A stretch of 64,000 bases of DNA from Varanus komodoensis (Eukaryota > Chordata > Lepidosauria > Squamata > Varanidae): NCBI RefSeq assembly GCF_004798865.1, contig NW_025335468.1:4479587-4543586 (forward strand), written 5' to 3'. The translations under genes and the position numbers were made by a program. Below are positions 47,791-58,600 of the stretch, piece by piece (the first letter of the stretch is position 1; each line of letters starts with the position of its first letter). The notes under the pieces were generated by a model that had not been told where the DNA came from, searched no databases, and saw nothing but the letters and a program-made list of their open reading frames with translations.

Positions 47791-48892
47791 TACTCCAAGA
47801 GCTGACAGTGCTAGTCTTGGCTGGTGGGCCTTACTAATGCGAAGCCCTTACAGTCACCACTGCCAGTAGTGCTGGACTAGAGGAACGGCCTCTTTGCCTG
47901 AATGCCCGTGTTGGTCATATACGTCTATTTAACAGCTTCTGTGGATCTATGACCAAACAGAGAGACTGCATCTCTGTCTGTATCTTTGGGCCATTTCAGA
48001 GCTAAATGCAGAGGCTGTGTCAGAAATGCACTCCTGTCATTGAATATTTTATTGATGATTTGTCTTCTGCTGCTCACTGTTCCCATTTGGAGGCTGCCTG
48101 ATTGTTTCTGATTAAAATTGTATGTCCTGGAAGAACGCACTCACGACTGGGGAGCTGCTGCGGCGGTGGCGGCTATCCTTTTCTAGACCACTACAGAGCC
48201 CCAGGAAGGCTTTTCTGGCCACGGAACAACAATCTATTACTTAAGCATAGTGTGGAAAATGAAGAGGGGATCATGAGAGAGCAGGGTTGGAGAAAGATGC
48301 TGTGCTTGTCAGGGCCTCCACGGGCTCTCCCCACAAGCGGAGCAGTGGCAGCAAGCCCAGTTGCTCCATGTCCCGGCTTCTCCGCATGAGGAGAGCATTG
48401 CAGCTGCAGAAAGGCACTCTAGCGCAATTTGCTCATCCCAGAAGGGTTTTCCTTGCAGAGAGTCACGTACTAATCAATTACCAATTAATTATCAGAATCT
48501 TAGTCTGACTGCTTCCTTTGCAGCCATTCCTAACATGTATTGGAGTTGTCAGCTAGTCAGGAATTTTCTTGGCAAGGCCCTGGGCCAGCTCTTCTCTGGA
48601 ATTCACAACTGTTCCAGGACCCCTGGATACAAAGAGGGCCCTAGCAGCTCCACACTGTCATAACAGTGAGCACCACTTTGTGAAATCAGCACCAGCCAAA
48701 GTCGTGCCAGTTTACAAAGCAGTCAGGACTGATAGGTGGTGCAGCAGAACCAGCCACTGTTGGTCCATTTGCTAGGGTGGCCACTTAGGCATCACCAAAA
48801 AGAGGATACCAATATGTGTAACATTTGCATATGGTGATTTATTTGTATAGATGCAAATTTTGAAGTGATACTTTCAATAGAAATGCATGTGG
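47791..48892. other. Intergenic stretch
   Basis: No gene supported; a 100-codon open frame at 48361-48663 has no recognisable domain. Confidence 0.45.
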
Positions 48893-49075
48893 TTGGGCTG
48901 GGACTCCAGAGATCCCCCATTACCATTCAGCCATGAAGCTCACAGGGTGATTTTGGGCCAGGCACAGGCTCTCAGCCCAACCTAAATCACAGGGGTATTG
49001 CGAGGATAAAAATGGAGAGGAGAAAGATTATGTAAGCTGCATTGTGTTCCTTGCAAGAAATTGGTTGGAGATTTT
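48893..49075 (+). repeat. tRNA-derived squamate SINE, worn copy
   Basis: Head degenerate; body 'ggctctcagcccaacctaaa' and 'tcacaggggtattgcgagga' followed by 'tgtaagctgcattgtgttcc' identify the family. Confidence 0.65.
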
Positions 49076-49264
49076 TTCACGCATACACACAGAGCAAAGC
49101 TCACCGGATGATCATACGAGCCTGCAGGGTGCAGCTAGCGGACTTGCCTCTTGGCTGACAGGATTCAGGACTTGATCTTTTGGGCTTCCGTTAGTGGAAG
49201 GTAGTTTTGGGTTGAAGTTTTTGATGGTAAGCACCATTCATCAACGGGATTGATTATCCAGAGA

Positions 49265-49400
49265 GTTGTTGGACCTTCCCTCGCTAGAAGGGACAGAGCA
49301 CTTAACTGATGGTGCTGTCCCTTGGATTTCCTGTATCAAACATGGGGTTGGAATCTCGGTCCTAAAAGACCTCCTCCAACTCTAGGATCCTATTGGCCTT
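49265..49400 (+). repeat. CR1 LINE 3' tail
   Basis: 'aaacatggggttggaatctc' then 'cctcctccaactctaggatcctatt' is a CR1 3' terminus (…ccttccaactctatgattctat). Age is high by the mismatches. Confidence 0.6.
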
Positions 49401-50536
49401 TGCCTGTGGTGGGCAAGGCAAGAATTTTGCAGTGAGGTAGACTGTTCATTCTTGGTTCTGGGCTACACTAGGTGTTGGGTGTTTCTGAACAAGGCTTTTA
49501 TTGTGTGATCCCTCTGCTGAATTCATAGTTTTATGGGGGCCAAAAATGACAGTGCCTTCTGATTTTAATTCTCCTGTGTCTTCCCACTGCTTCTTCTGTC
49601 TTTTTGTTCACCACAAATAACCCACAACATTCTCCACCCGCAAAAAAAAAAAAAAAAACTAAGGAAGGAAAGATTAAGCAAATTCGCAGTCCCTTTTGAC
49701 TGGTAGCACCAGGAATCCTCCATCTGGAAGCCCTCTTACTTGGTCTGTTGGATGAAGAGTCATAGTCAGACTGTTACATTTTTCGTTCTTATATTCTTTA
49801 GAGAATATCAAGTGTTTGAAAAAAAGTGTTGACTGCTTAATTCTGAGTTATGTAATAACTGAATTGTTATGTACCTTCTGAACATTTAATAGAAGAAAAT
49901 AGCCTGCTCTTCCTCCTTTTGAAAAATAGCCTTCCTTTCTTTTAAACATTAAGGAACTCATTTAGACAGGATTCATGGGTTTGATTACGGATTGTCGAGA
50001 GATTTGATTCATAGCGCTATATTGTGTGGGCATCCACACTAAAGTCTTGCCTAATGGGCGGCAGCAAAGTTTCAAGGCTTGTTGTAGAAGCGTATCTCAG
50101 TCTTAACTTTTGGTTTTCTACAGCTGTTCTTGTTCTGCGGATTCATAAAATTGCCACTATCTTACAGTCGTGTAATTAATGGGACCAGACCCTCACCCTG
50201 CCAAAGATTGCGTGGTTGGCCTTGAAAGTGAGGCCAACATAAACAGACTCAGGATTTAATGAATAGCATGAAAAGTGTGGTGAAATTTTCCTGAATGTTA
50301 CCCACCCCCACTCAGTTCACAGTCCTGCCTGTTTTGGCCCAATCAAAAATGAAAACCACCAAAGAATCTGTCTTCTTTCCCTAAAAGTTTGAACTTGAAA
50401 ACTGGGAGAGAAGCAGCACACTGTTTTAACTGGTATGGAGGCCCAAAGATCCCAAGGAGCATAATGCTGAAGGAAAGGACACAATTCTGCACACATGTGA
50501 AGAAGGGCGCCAGGTGCAGGAGTAAGAGATGAGGCA
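49401..50536. other. Intergenic stretch with one poly(A) run
   Basis: Poly(A) of about 17 at 49642-49658. Nothing else recognised. Confidence 0.45.
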
Positions 50537-50773
50537 TCAATGGCTGCAAGTCTTGAGGGATATTGTTTCTATCCAGTACTGGAGGCGGTAGACCTCTGAA
50601 TAGTAGTTACCGGGGAACCAGAAGGAGGTGCTGTTGTACTCGTTTCCTGCACTGACATCTGGTCGGCCCTGGTGCCACAGGCTGCAGCTGTTGCTAGGCC
50701 ACGGATCAGATCCAGCATGGCTTTTATGTTCTTGGCACATGGGAAACAGGAGCATCTTTTCCCTGACAGCCAT
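50537..50773 (-). CDS. Coding-like reading frame of unknown function, 78 aa
   Basis: From ATG at 50773 to TGA at 50537 on the - strand. The 3' half reads WHQGRPDVSAGNEYNSTSFW and FPGNYYSEVYRLQYW, and its codons favour C at the third position (TAC AAC AGC ACC TCC TTC then TTC CCC), unlike the AT-leaning surroundings. A pyrimidine-bearing tract ending in AAAG lies just upstream and could be an acceptor, so this may be the last exon of a - strand gene rather than a complete gene. I do not recognise the family. An overlapping 72-codon frame in another phase is treated as a shadow. Confidence 0.35.
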   Translation of the reverse strand: MAVREKMLLFPMCQEHKSHAGSDPWPSNSCSLWHQGRPDVSAGNEYNSTSFWFPGNYYSEVYRLQYWIETISLKTCSH

Positions 50774-53115
50774 CCTTTAACAATCAAGAAAAATGCCTAA
50801 GGAGCAACTTAAGTCTGCGCTTCTTTTGCAGGCATACCCAGGTAGAACTCAGCGCTCACTCCAGGATTAGAATCGCTCATTTCCTGGGCAGACATTGTCA
50901 GAGAACATCACTGCATGTGCCTTATCTGGCTAGATGGAGAACAGCAGCATTTGCTGGAGAAGCATGGATTGCACTGCAGTAGTCAGTAAAGACATTCCAA
51001 AAGGGGTAAGGCCACTGGGTGATATTTTGTGGGGTGTGTTGTGTTATAAATACTGCAAAATTTATTCCCTAGCAATAGCAGCAAGCTAAGCCCAGATATC
51101 ATCAGGTTGGAGTCATGTCTTGTTGCATGTGCCACCAAGTAATAAAGTGGGCTGCACATTCACTGCCACAGCAAGTGGCCCATGGTGTCAGTATTACCTA
51201 ACATAATGCAACTCTCCCCACACGAACACAATTCAAAGGAAATCTAGCAAGTGGGAAAGAAGCAGCTTGACAGAGAATCAAGATGCTGTAGAAGTTTCTT
51301 CACATGAGGGAAGAAACCAAGACTATAAGCATTCTCAATACTTTATCAGAAACCTAAAGTAAGTCTGGTTGCAAAAGCTAGAAATTCTTGAAAATGAAAG
51401 TTTGCCGCCGCCACCACCAAAGCTCGTTTTCCAGCCTGTCCAGCTTTACTGACCCTCTCCAACAAAGCAGACTTTGATGAATTATATCCTTTTCACATTG
51501 CTTTTATTTACACCTCAAAGAGAATCATCTGAAATTAGTAACACACTCATAACAGCTAAGCCAAGAATCATAGCCCCTGGGCTTTTGCTTTGCATATTCT
51601 GCCATCCCGTAACAGCAGTTGCTACAGAACTTGTGTCAATTCCTGTATGCTAGGTTCTTTTTTCCAAGCCTACTTCCTTTAGGAATTGCCCATTATATAA
51701 ACATAAGGTGCTAAAGCACAGGAAGAGGCCTGCTGCTTTTAATGCTTTTCCAGATGATCTCTGAACAGTCTTTCTCATACATTCGAGGGCAACAAAGTGA
51801 GCTGCTTTAGCTAGCAAGAGAACTCATCTCAGGGCAGCTAACTTGCAGAGAAGTAAAGCAGAAATACTTCAATCTGGCAGGTAGACTCCACAATACAACT
51901 TAGTCCTATCTTCCCCTCCCTCGTGTCAACAGAATCTTACACATACCAGTCCACTAGAGCATCCAGAAAAGAGAAGCTTCTCTTAAGTATTTTCATGCTT
52001 GGTGTACTGTAAACGAGTTTAAATAGAATATTTTAAAAGCAAAATTTAATGTATTAAAGACACTCATCCCAATGCAGCAGCCACTTAATGGTAGGGAGAC
52101 AGAGTGTAAAACTTGCCTTATCATTTTTTCAGTGGCTCTTGTTCTGTACCAGAAGATTCTAGCTGTTTCTGGATGAGTGAGTTCTCTGTCCCAGTGGAAT
52201 TTCCTGCCAACTGATTTTAAGAAGGATTATATAAGCCTCTGCTTACATTTATGTGAAAGTAACATGTGCTTCTTTGGTACTGGAGAAAGATACTGCTCTC
52301 AGCCCAAAAAAGCTATTTAAATTCTTCAGGTTCTCATTGGCGTGCTCACCAGCTCTGGGGATCAGGAGAAGCAAGGTAGGATGTTTCTGTCATCCCTAGA
52401 CAGATCTGCCCTGCCTTCCTCATAGGGATAAAAGGACTGCTATTGGAGTACTTACTTAAAAGCATCCATAAGAAGCTGAATAACCTTCATTGCCATTTTC
52501 TCCAATATCAATGCATCATTGTATCTGTTTTGCAGGTTTCATAACTCCATTCCCAACTCTTTGGCATTTGGTTAAGCAGCTTAATCCTGAATGCTTTGTT
52601 CTCATATCTACATATGCTGCTAGGAGTATCATATTTTACAAGGCATAACTATTGATAATCTCAGTTCTACATGCAAGAGATCATGTACAAAATCAAGGTT
52701 TATTGGGCTTTTAGTCTTTGATATTCTTGCCAATATGGAAATACCTGATCAGTCCCCCCGAGATTCAAGTCTAATGTTGTAAAACTTTAACATTCACAAT
52801 GAATAGTGGATCTATTTTTCTCAGCAGAAACTTACACTCTTTAGAGCAACAAGGACCATTGCTTAGCATTAGAGAGCCTTCCAGAGAAGTCCACATTGCA
52901 GTTTGGATGAAGCTGTAACTGCAAACATTTCTTAATGTTCTAGTCTAACTGGTAAAGAAATACCCAAAAACTGCACATTCAACTAAGAAGAGAAAAGGTA
53001 AAATTAGGTATCCCTGTGACTGAGGATTAGCCGATAGCGCACGGACAAAGCGTACTAAGATCTGTTGATCTTGTATCTACAGAAGGAATATGTACACAGT
53101 TATGTTGCAAAAATA
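50774..53115. other. Stretch with little repeat content
   Basis: No gene recognised on either strand. Low repeat density compared with 40-50 kb. Confidence 0.4.
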
Positions 53116-53121
53116 TTTATT
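53116..53121 (-). terminator. Candidate - strand polyadenylation signal
   Basis: TTTATT on + is AATAAA on -, set in 'atgttgcaaaaatatttattggttt', a 3' UTR-like context. It would be a plausible 3' end for a transcript running left from the CpG island through MIR210. Not provable from sequence. Confidence 0.3.
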
Positions 53122-56100
53122 GGTTTAAGAATGTAACAAAACTGAAGTAACAACCCATTAAATTTATCTCTTCACAATTTTAAACACAATAGGAAAAATA
53201 AGACTGGTTTTCTTAGCTTTTCCAGATGCATCACGTAAGACTGCTGTATCTTTTGTTTAGTTCTGTAAGTTGTTTGAAACCAAGTTCAGCCAGTTCCTCA
53301 CCACCTTCCAGAGGCCTTTTAGGAAGCATGCCTTACATCATGCCAGGTTTACACCTTCATTCAGCAAACCTGCATCAGTCATTTGGCACAAAAGCATGTA
53401 AGTCAATGAACCCCCAAAATGGGAAATGTACCAATGGAAGGTACTCTCAAAATGAGGATTTATTCACAGTAACTGTGATGCTGCACAAGGGCATTCTCCT
53501 TTCAAAAAACATCATTGAGTTAACTTGAACACAGATGATGCTAATCACAGTCACAGGCTACAGATCTGCTAGGCTGGACCACCAACACTCAATTTCTCTA
53601 TCGCATTTGTTCAGAGAACTCACCCACCACTTCTGTCTCCAGAGTCACTGATTTCAAAATTAAACCTTTTCTACACAGCTAACCTACTTTGTTGGTTCAG
53701 ACATTTGCATACATCACTTGGTTACTTGCAGCTGAATGTGGGCTAGCTCCTCTGGAAAACATGACTTCTGAGGCAGCATGAGAAGTCCTGTGTGCTCATT
53801 CACACCTTTGTGCTGCTCTTTGATCCTGAAGTAATCAAGTGATGACCCTGCATGAATGAGCCAGGCCTTGATACAGTAACATGGGAGCAGTTAAGGCACG
53901 CAGCTATCAGTAATAAATAACTCAAGTTGGGGAACATGAGCCTCAAAAGAAATGTCAACCAGATAGTTGGTACAGCACAAGACATCCCACGGTCTAGGAA
54001 GTTCCCCTTTGCGTGCTCAGCTCTTTGCTTCTTGGGAAAATGAGAAAACCACCCAGATGGACCGCAGGGATGTTTACAGATATTTTAAGGTGCACTAGAA
54101 CACTGCTGGAGGGCTAAGGCATAAACACACACAGAAGACGACTCAAGACGAGTCATCTTCCAGCAGCTGTCAGCATTGCTTTCCTTTCTCAGCAGGCTTC
54201 TGCAGTAAACTAAAACAGCTGTGCTGATGACTTAGCCAACCAAGGCCAGACAGAGTGATGGCAGGATCAAAAGTTGGAAGACACATGTCAGAAAATTAGA
54301 TGTAGACAGCATGCATCCTACAATGTTTTGAGAAGCTTAGTGCTACATACCTGCTCAGGCAAGTATACATTTCTATTCTTCTGCATGTATATAGCTGGGG
54401 GAGGCATATATGTAAAGAAATCTTCCATGTTTATATACTACTTTTCTTTGTCACTGTCTGCACTTTTAGCAGAATCTTCCCAAGTGTTCTTGAATTGTTA
54501 GCATTGCTGTGGAAATAAAGGTATTTAAACAATGAGCCAATGCAGTCCACTGGATGGAGCCACTACCTTGGGAAATTTCAAACTGAAGGTTAGCTAGGGA
54601 TTCATTAAGTGTCTTGGGGTACCTCCCTGTCAGATTTGGTTGCCCATGTGTAAAGCAGAAATTTGCTACTACTTCACAAAGACAAACAGAATAATGGCTG
54701 TATGGCACAGTGCTCAACAGAACAAATGGATGTGATACAAAGCTATAAGAATCTCTTTTTTTTACTTCATGTATAACAATGAGCTAAAAGAAAAATTTCC
54801 TGGATCCCAGGATAAACCTATTTTAGTGCCAGAAAAAAACAATAAATTTTGAAAGTCAGCAAGGCATTATTTAAAACAATTGTTTCATCATCCCAGATTT
54901 CTGTTCCTTGGGTACAACCATGGAGTCATTTGTAGATCTTTTAAGACCAGGGCCAGGAATGTCTTTCAAAACACAAATTATCACTCAGGCATCTTTTCTT
55001 GCTTCAGTTAATGCACATGACCATTGCTCACAAGTTATGCTTTCCCACTTAAATAGTAGCATTCTTGCTGCAGCTACAGTGGGAGAGGGCCTTCCTGTGC
55101 CTACCTAATGTAGATGCCGACATACTCTGCTTTGTGTTAGGACCTGGAGGCACTCGCGAAGGTATACTTCTGATCTCCACCACCACTATGTCCTTCACTC
55201 TCCCGTTCTCTGCATTCTGGTGAAACTGACAAGATTGGGGAAAGCCTCATCCAATTCATTAAAGCATTACTGTGTGCAGATCCATGCCCTTGGAAAAGGA
55301 AAGGGCCCCTACTCCTTCCTGAAGCAGCAGCAATTGGGAAAAGAATGGATGACGTTTTCCCAGTGTTGGTGAAACTTTCTAGGTGCTTCCTCTTCAAAGC
55401 AACACAAGATTATAAGAAGAATAAATGTAGGTACAATCCTGTCTGGACATGTCAGTTTAAAAACTTGACCATGCATTACAAACTTTATTTCTCTCTTTTA
55501 GACATGTGTATCATGAGCACATGTGAAATCTGCCAAAGATCACAGGCCATTTCCCCCTTTAGCAGACCACTGCCCTGCTACAGGGAAGATTTGCTGAAGA
55601 AAGAGACCCCACAAACAGCTTAGATAAAGAAAAAAGAATGGTGATGATTGATACTCAAAAGACTAAAGACTATGGAATTCCCCTTCTCACTTGTAGTTTT
55701 TCCTGTTAACATACAGTATCTACTTTGTTCGCTCACTCACTGTGTAACAAGACAGGAGGCATGCTTGGATTCAGTACAATCTCAACTATGGACATTTTCA
55801 GAAATACTTCTTTTTCTTTTGGCAATGGCTGTCAGTTCCTCCTATCTACTGCTATATGTTTATGATCATCCCACACAAACCTTGGTCTTGTCATCATTCC
55901 ATATCACTGAATTATTCTGCCAGAAGAACGTGAGATCCAAGCATGTCTTGCTAATTACATCCCCTTCCCTAGCGTAGATATCCCGGTGAAAACATAACGT
56001 ACTTAAAACTGAAGCCAATGTGTTTTGTTTCAAGTCTTTCATACATCCTTGAGGGAAAGAGCAACTGAGATGTCAAGTCTGCTTTTCGGCAGTAGTCACA

Positions 56101-56169
56101 GACGTGCATGATTGTTAGTAGCTGATGTTCCGGTCTTATGGGAGTTCCTCCTCCTCCTACGGCACTTAC
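53122..56169 (-). other. Presumed downstream part of the MIR210 host transcript
   Basis: Repeat-poor sequence between the candidate poly(A) signal and MIR210. Short open frames on both strands have no domain. Whether it is exon, intron or intergenic is undetermined. Confidence 0.3.
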
Positions 56170-56200
56170 ACTGGAAGAGCGGTCTGCTGCGTCGCTGCTT
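56170..56200 (-). ncRNA. Possible 31-base microexon of the MIR210 host transcript
   Basis: On the - strand a long pyrimidine tract (gttacccctctccccccg and on to cccccc) ends in AAG at 56201. Thirty-one bases later a perfect GTAAGT donor core starts at 56169 (TTCCAGT|gtaagt). Tandem AGs at 56198 and 56195 allow shorter versions. This is a splice-signal prediction only. Confidence 0.25.
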
Positions 56201-56260
56201 CTTGGGGGGCAGTGACGGGGGGAGAGGGGTAACAGGACGAGACACAGTGATGTCCGAAAA

Positions 56261-56333
56261 GCAGGTTAGCCGCTGTCACACGCACAGTGGGGACACTAGC
56301 AGCACAATGTGCGTTAGTCAGTGGCTCACCTGC
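56261..56333 (-). ncRNA. MIR210: pre-miR-210 hairpin
   Basis: The mature 3p arm (56266-56287, - strand) reads CUGUGCGUGUGACAGCGGCU followed by AA, identical through its first 20 bases to human miR-210-3p and ending AA as I recall for fish. The 5p arm (56305-56326) starts AGCCACUGACUAACGCACAU, the fish-like form rather than the mammalian AGCCCCUGCCC form. The arms pair over about 25 positions and the stem closes with GCAGGU/ACCUGC. miR-210 is the best-known hypoxia-induced microRNA, controlled by HIF-1; it represses ISCU, EFNA3 and other mRNAs and so lowers mitochondrial respiration. It lies convergent to RASSF7, as in mammals. Confidence 0.97.
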
Positions 56334-56413
56334 TTCTGGAGAGTAAACCCAACACAAACAGGCTTGAGCTTCTAAGATGCAAAAGACAGACAGCCCACCC
56401 CACCCCCAAGGAC
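56330..56413 (-). ncRNA. MIR210HG: MIR210 host transcript exon ending at the microRNA
   Basis: On the - strand a near-ideal acceptor (gatctctttcttatgtgtttcag, 56414 last base) opens an 84-base exon starting GTCCTTGGGGGTGGGGTGGG. It ends AGAAGCAG|GTGAGC, a strong donor at 56330/56329. The donor is four bases inside the pre-miR-210 stem, and the 5p arm begins three bases after the exon edge. The exon has no convincing open frame, so the transcript is probably non-coding, as MIR210HG is in human. Evidence is splice signals and position only. Confidence 0.6.
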
Positions 56414-57289
56414 CTGAAACACATAAGAAAGAGATCAACAGTAGAGTCACAACTATCATTCATGGAGCTCCAAGACTTGTTTGTTCGTATCTTATTTCTC
56501 ATATTTAGACCAACATGCTCCACTTTCAGCCCTCTTGAGCCATCACAACTTGGGCAACTCAGAGGTACAGCAATGCTTTCAGTGTTCATCAGATCTGGTA
56601 GCAGTGTGTGTAAAAATATTCAAATTATTTCCTCTCCACTCTGATACTGAAATTATCCCTAGGCCATCTTGCACTTAAGTTCTACAGCAACCGCCTCCCC
56701 AGTGCAAAAGAGCAGGCTAATTTGGGAGAAAGGCTCACGTAGAAGCTGCACCAGACCAATTCCATGATGTTCATACCACTGTTTCACAGAAAAATGGATG
56801 ATGCGATAGGAATACTTGCAATAAGTCCTGTTCCCACCTGGAGCACGATCGCTATTTCCCCTCGAGACACTGAAAAATTCCTGCTCAATCGAGATGAGGG
56901 CACCCTTGGCCACCCACAGATTTCTTCCGTGTATGTTGCCCTCGAGGTATTTCGTTGCCCCCACGCACACCGTGCCGGACGTTTAAACCAGCGCTCATCA
57001 CTACTTCAAAGGTGTAGCTTTTAATGGGCACCTTTTCCACACCACCAAGAGCATTAAAAGTACAAAACGCTCCATTCCTTGCCTTGAAGTTGAGAGAGCG
57101 TCCACAACACAACTCCGCGAACTGAGCAACTTTCCTAGTAACAAAAGTGAAACTATTCGGTGCTCTTCCATTTATCGGAAGCGGTTTTATTATGCAACAG
57201 ATATTTTTTTAAAAAGTTAAATGGAAGAGCAGGGATTTTTCCAGTGGGGTCAATTGAGGACTGTCATTGACCTTGCACGAACTTCCTTC

Positions 57290-58600
57290 TGCTTCTCGGA
57301 GAACATCCTCGCCTTTTGCTTTACTTTTTGGGGGCTGGGGGGCCCGCGACTTTCGAATGAAGTTCTTTTCTTTGACACGGACGCGCTGTGCGGGCAGTCG
57401 CACTCACACGCCCGTATCTTTTTCAAAGATGCACTTTCCCAGAATTGCACCCTTGGGAAAGCGGGACCCGGGAGGAGACCCGACGCGTCCTCCGTCCCTC
57501 CCTCTGGAGGGATGACTACTCACCTGAACTTCGGCGGGGCTCAGCAGGCACCGCTTCCTCGGGCGGCTCCGGGACTTTTCTCCCTCTTCCTTCCTCGGGA
57601 CATTCCGGCGCGCTTCCGAGGCTACAAGCCGGCGCTGAGCGCCTTCCGCAGGCCGGGACCCTTCCAGCCGCAGTCGCTCCGCGTCCTGCTTGCGCTGTGC
57701 CGCGCTGCCCAACCCATGCCGCGGCCACTGCCGCCGTGCAACCTGCCTTCTCTCTCGCATCCCCCCGCCCGCCCTGACCATGCAAATAGGGGCTTGTGAC
57801 GCGCCGCGCCACGCCGCCCAATGGGAGATGCGCCCGGCTGCTCGGCCGCCACGCCCCCCGCCGCGCTCGCCAATCAACGGGAATCCCCTCCTCGCGGAGG
57901 GCCCGGCAACTCCCTCCTTTCCCTTCCCCGGGAGTTACAGTGCGGGGTGCGGCGCGTTCGGTTCTGCACGTCCTTACTTTAGGGAGGAACCAACTGTACT
58001 TGTCCAAGCGTCAGCGTCGCTCCCCCCTCCCTTTCCCGCAATGGTTGCCGCCAGCCCGGCTCCTTTCCAGGGACCCAGCTATTGGGGAAAGGAATTCACG
58101 CCAGGGCGAGCCTCGGGTCGAGTTCGTAGTCTTTGATTTGCGCGGCCTCTTCCTCTCCCCTTCCCGGGGGTACTCAGTGGTACAGCCCAGCTTGGGCTTT
58201 GCCATGAGGACAGTGTCAATGTGCACGTAGCAAGCGCAGAAGCAACAGCAGGACGGGTCCCAAGCGGCGCGCGGGACCGGCAGGGCGGGCGCGTGCCACT
58301 AGATGTCCCCCGCACGGCCGCCGATGCAGCTGTTGTTCGCAGCTGCCGCGCGCTGGGTGTCCTTAAAGGCTCCCTGAGGCCCGGCGCGGCACAGGCCCGC
58401 CCGACGCTCCCCGCCCCGCAAGGTAGCAGCAGAGCAAGGGATCGCGCCTTACTCTGTTACCTCATTTACTTCTGTCTGTATATCCGTGCCTGTACGTGTG
58501 CACGTGCCTGTGTGCGTGCAAAAACCCCGGGGGATCTGGTTATCTTTAGCTCTGGAACAGTACATCCGAGATTGCGCGGCAAAACCCTACGAATCTTGCA
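57290..58600. promoter_or_regulatory. CpG island, promoter of the MIR210 host transcript
   Basis: The only CpG-dense, GC-rich block in the window. It contains CCAAT at 57818-57822 and 57870-57874 (the second within the NF-Y type CCAATCA), an octamer ATGCAAAT at 57780-57787, and ACGTG hypoxia-response cores: on - at 57967-57971 (within GGACGTGCAG) and 58225-58229, on + at 58494-58498, and the palindromic CACGTG at 58501-58506. CCAAT boxes 50-350 bases before the predicted exon 1 end on the - strand fit leftward transcription. Known HIF control of miR-210 makes the ACGTG cores relevant; function is inferred. Confidence 0.8.
57524..57770 (-). ncRNA. MIR210HG: MIR210 host transcript first exon (5' end approximate)
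   Basis: The 3' end is fixed by GAAGTTCAG|GTGAGTAG on the - strand, a consensus donor at 57524/57523. The 5' end is placed near 57.77 kb only because the CCAAT boxes lie just beyond; the true start could be anywhere within the island up to about 57.95 kb. Splicing from here to 56413 would remove a 1.1 kb intron. Several long frames on both strands here are the usual open frames of GC-rich DNA and are not called as genes. Confidence 0.5.

Noticed and set aside
56130-56230. Basic - strand peptide (KKQRRSRPLFQCKCRRRR) resembling a heparin-binding tail of a growth factor.
   Set aside because: It is short, next to a microRNA, and crosses a perfect GTAAGT donor; no cystine-knot or other growth-factor exon lies nearby.
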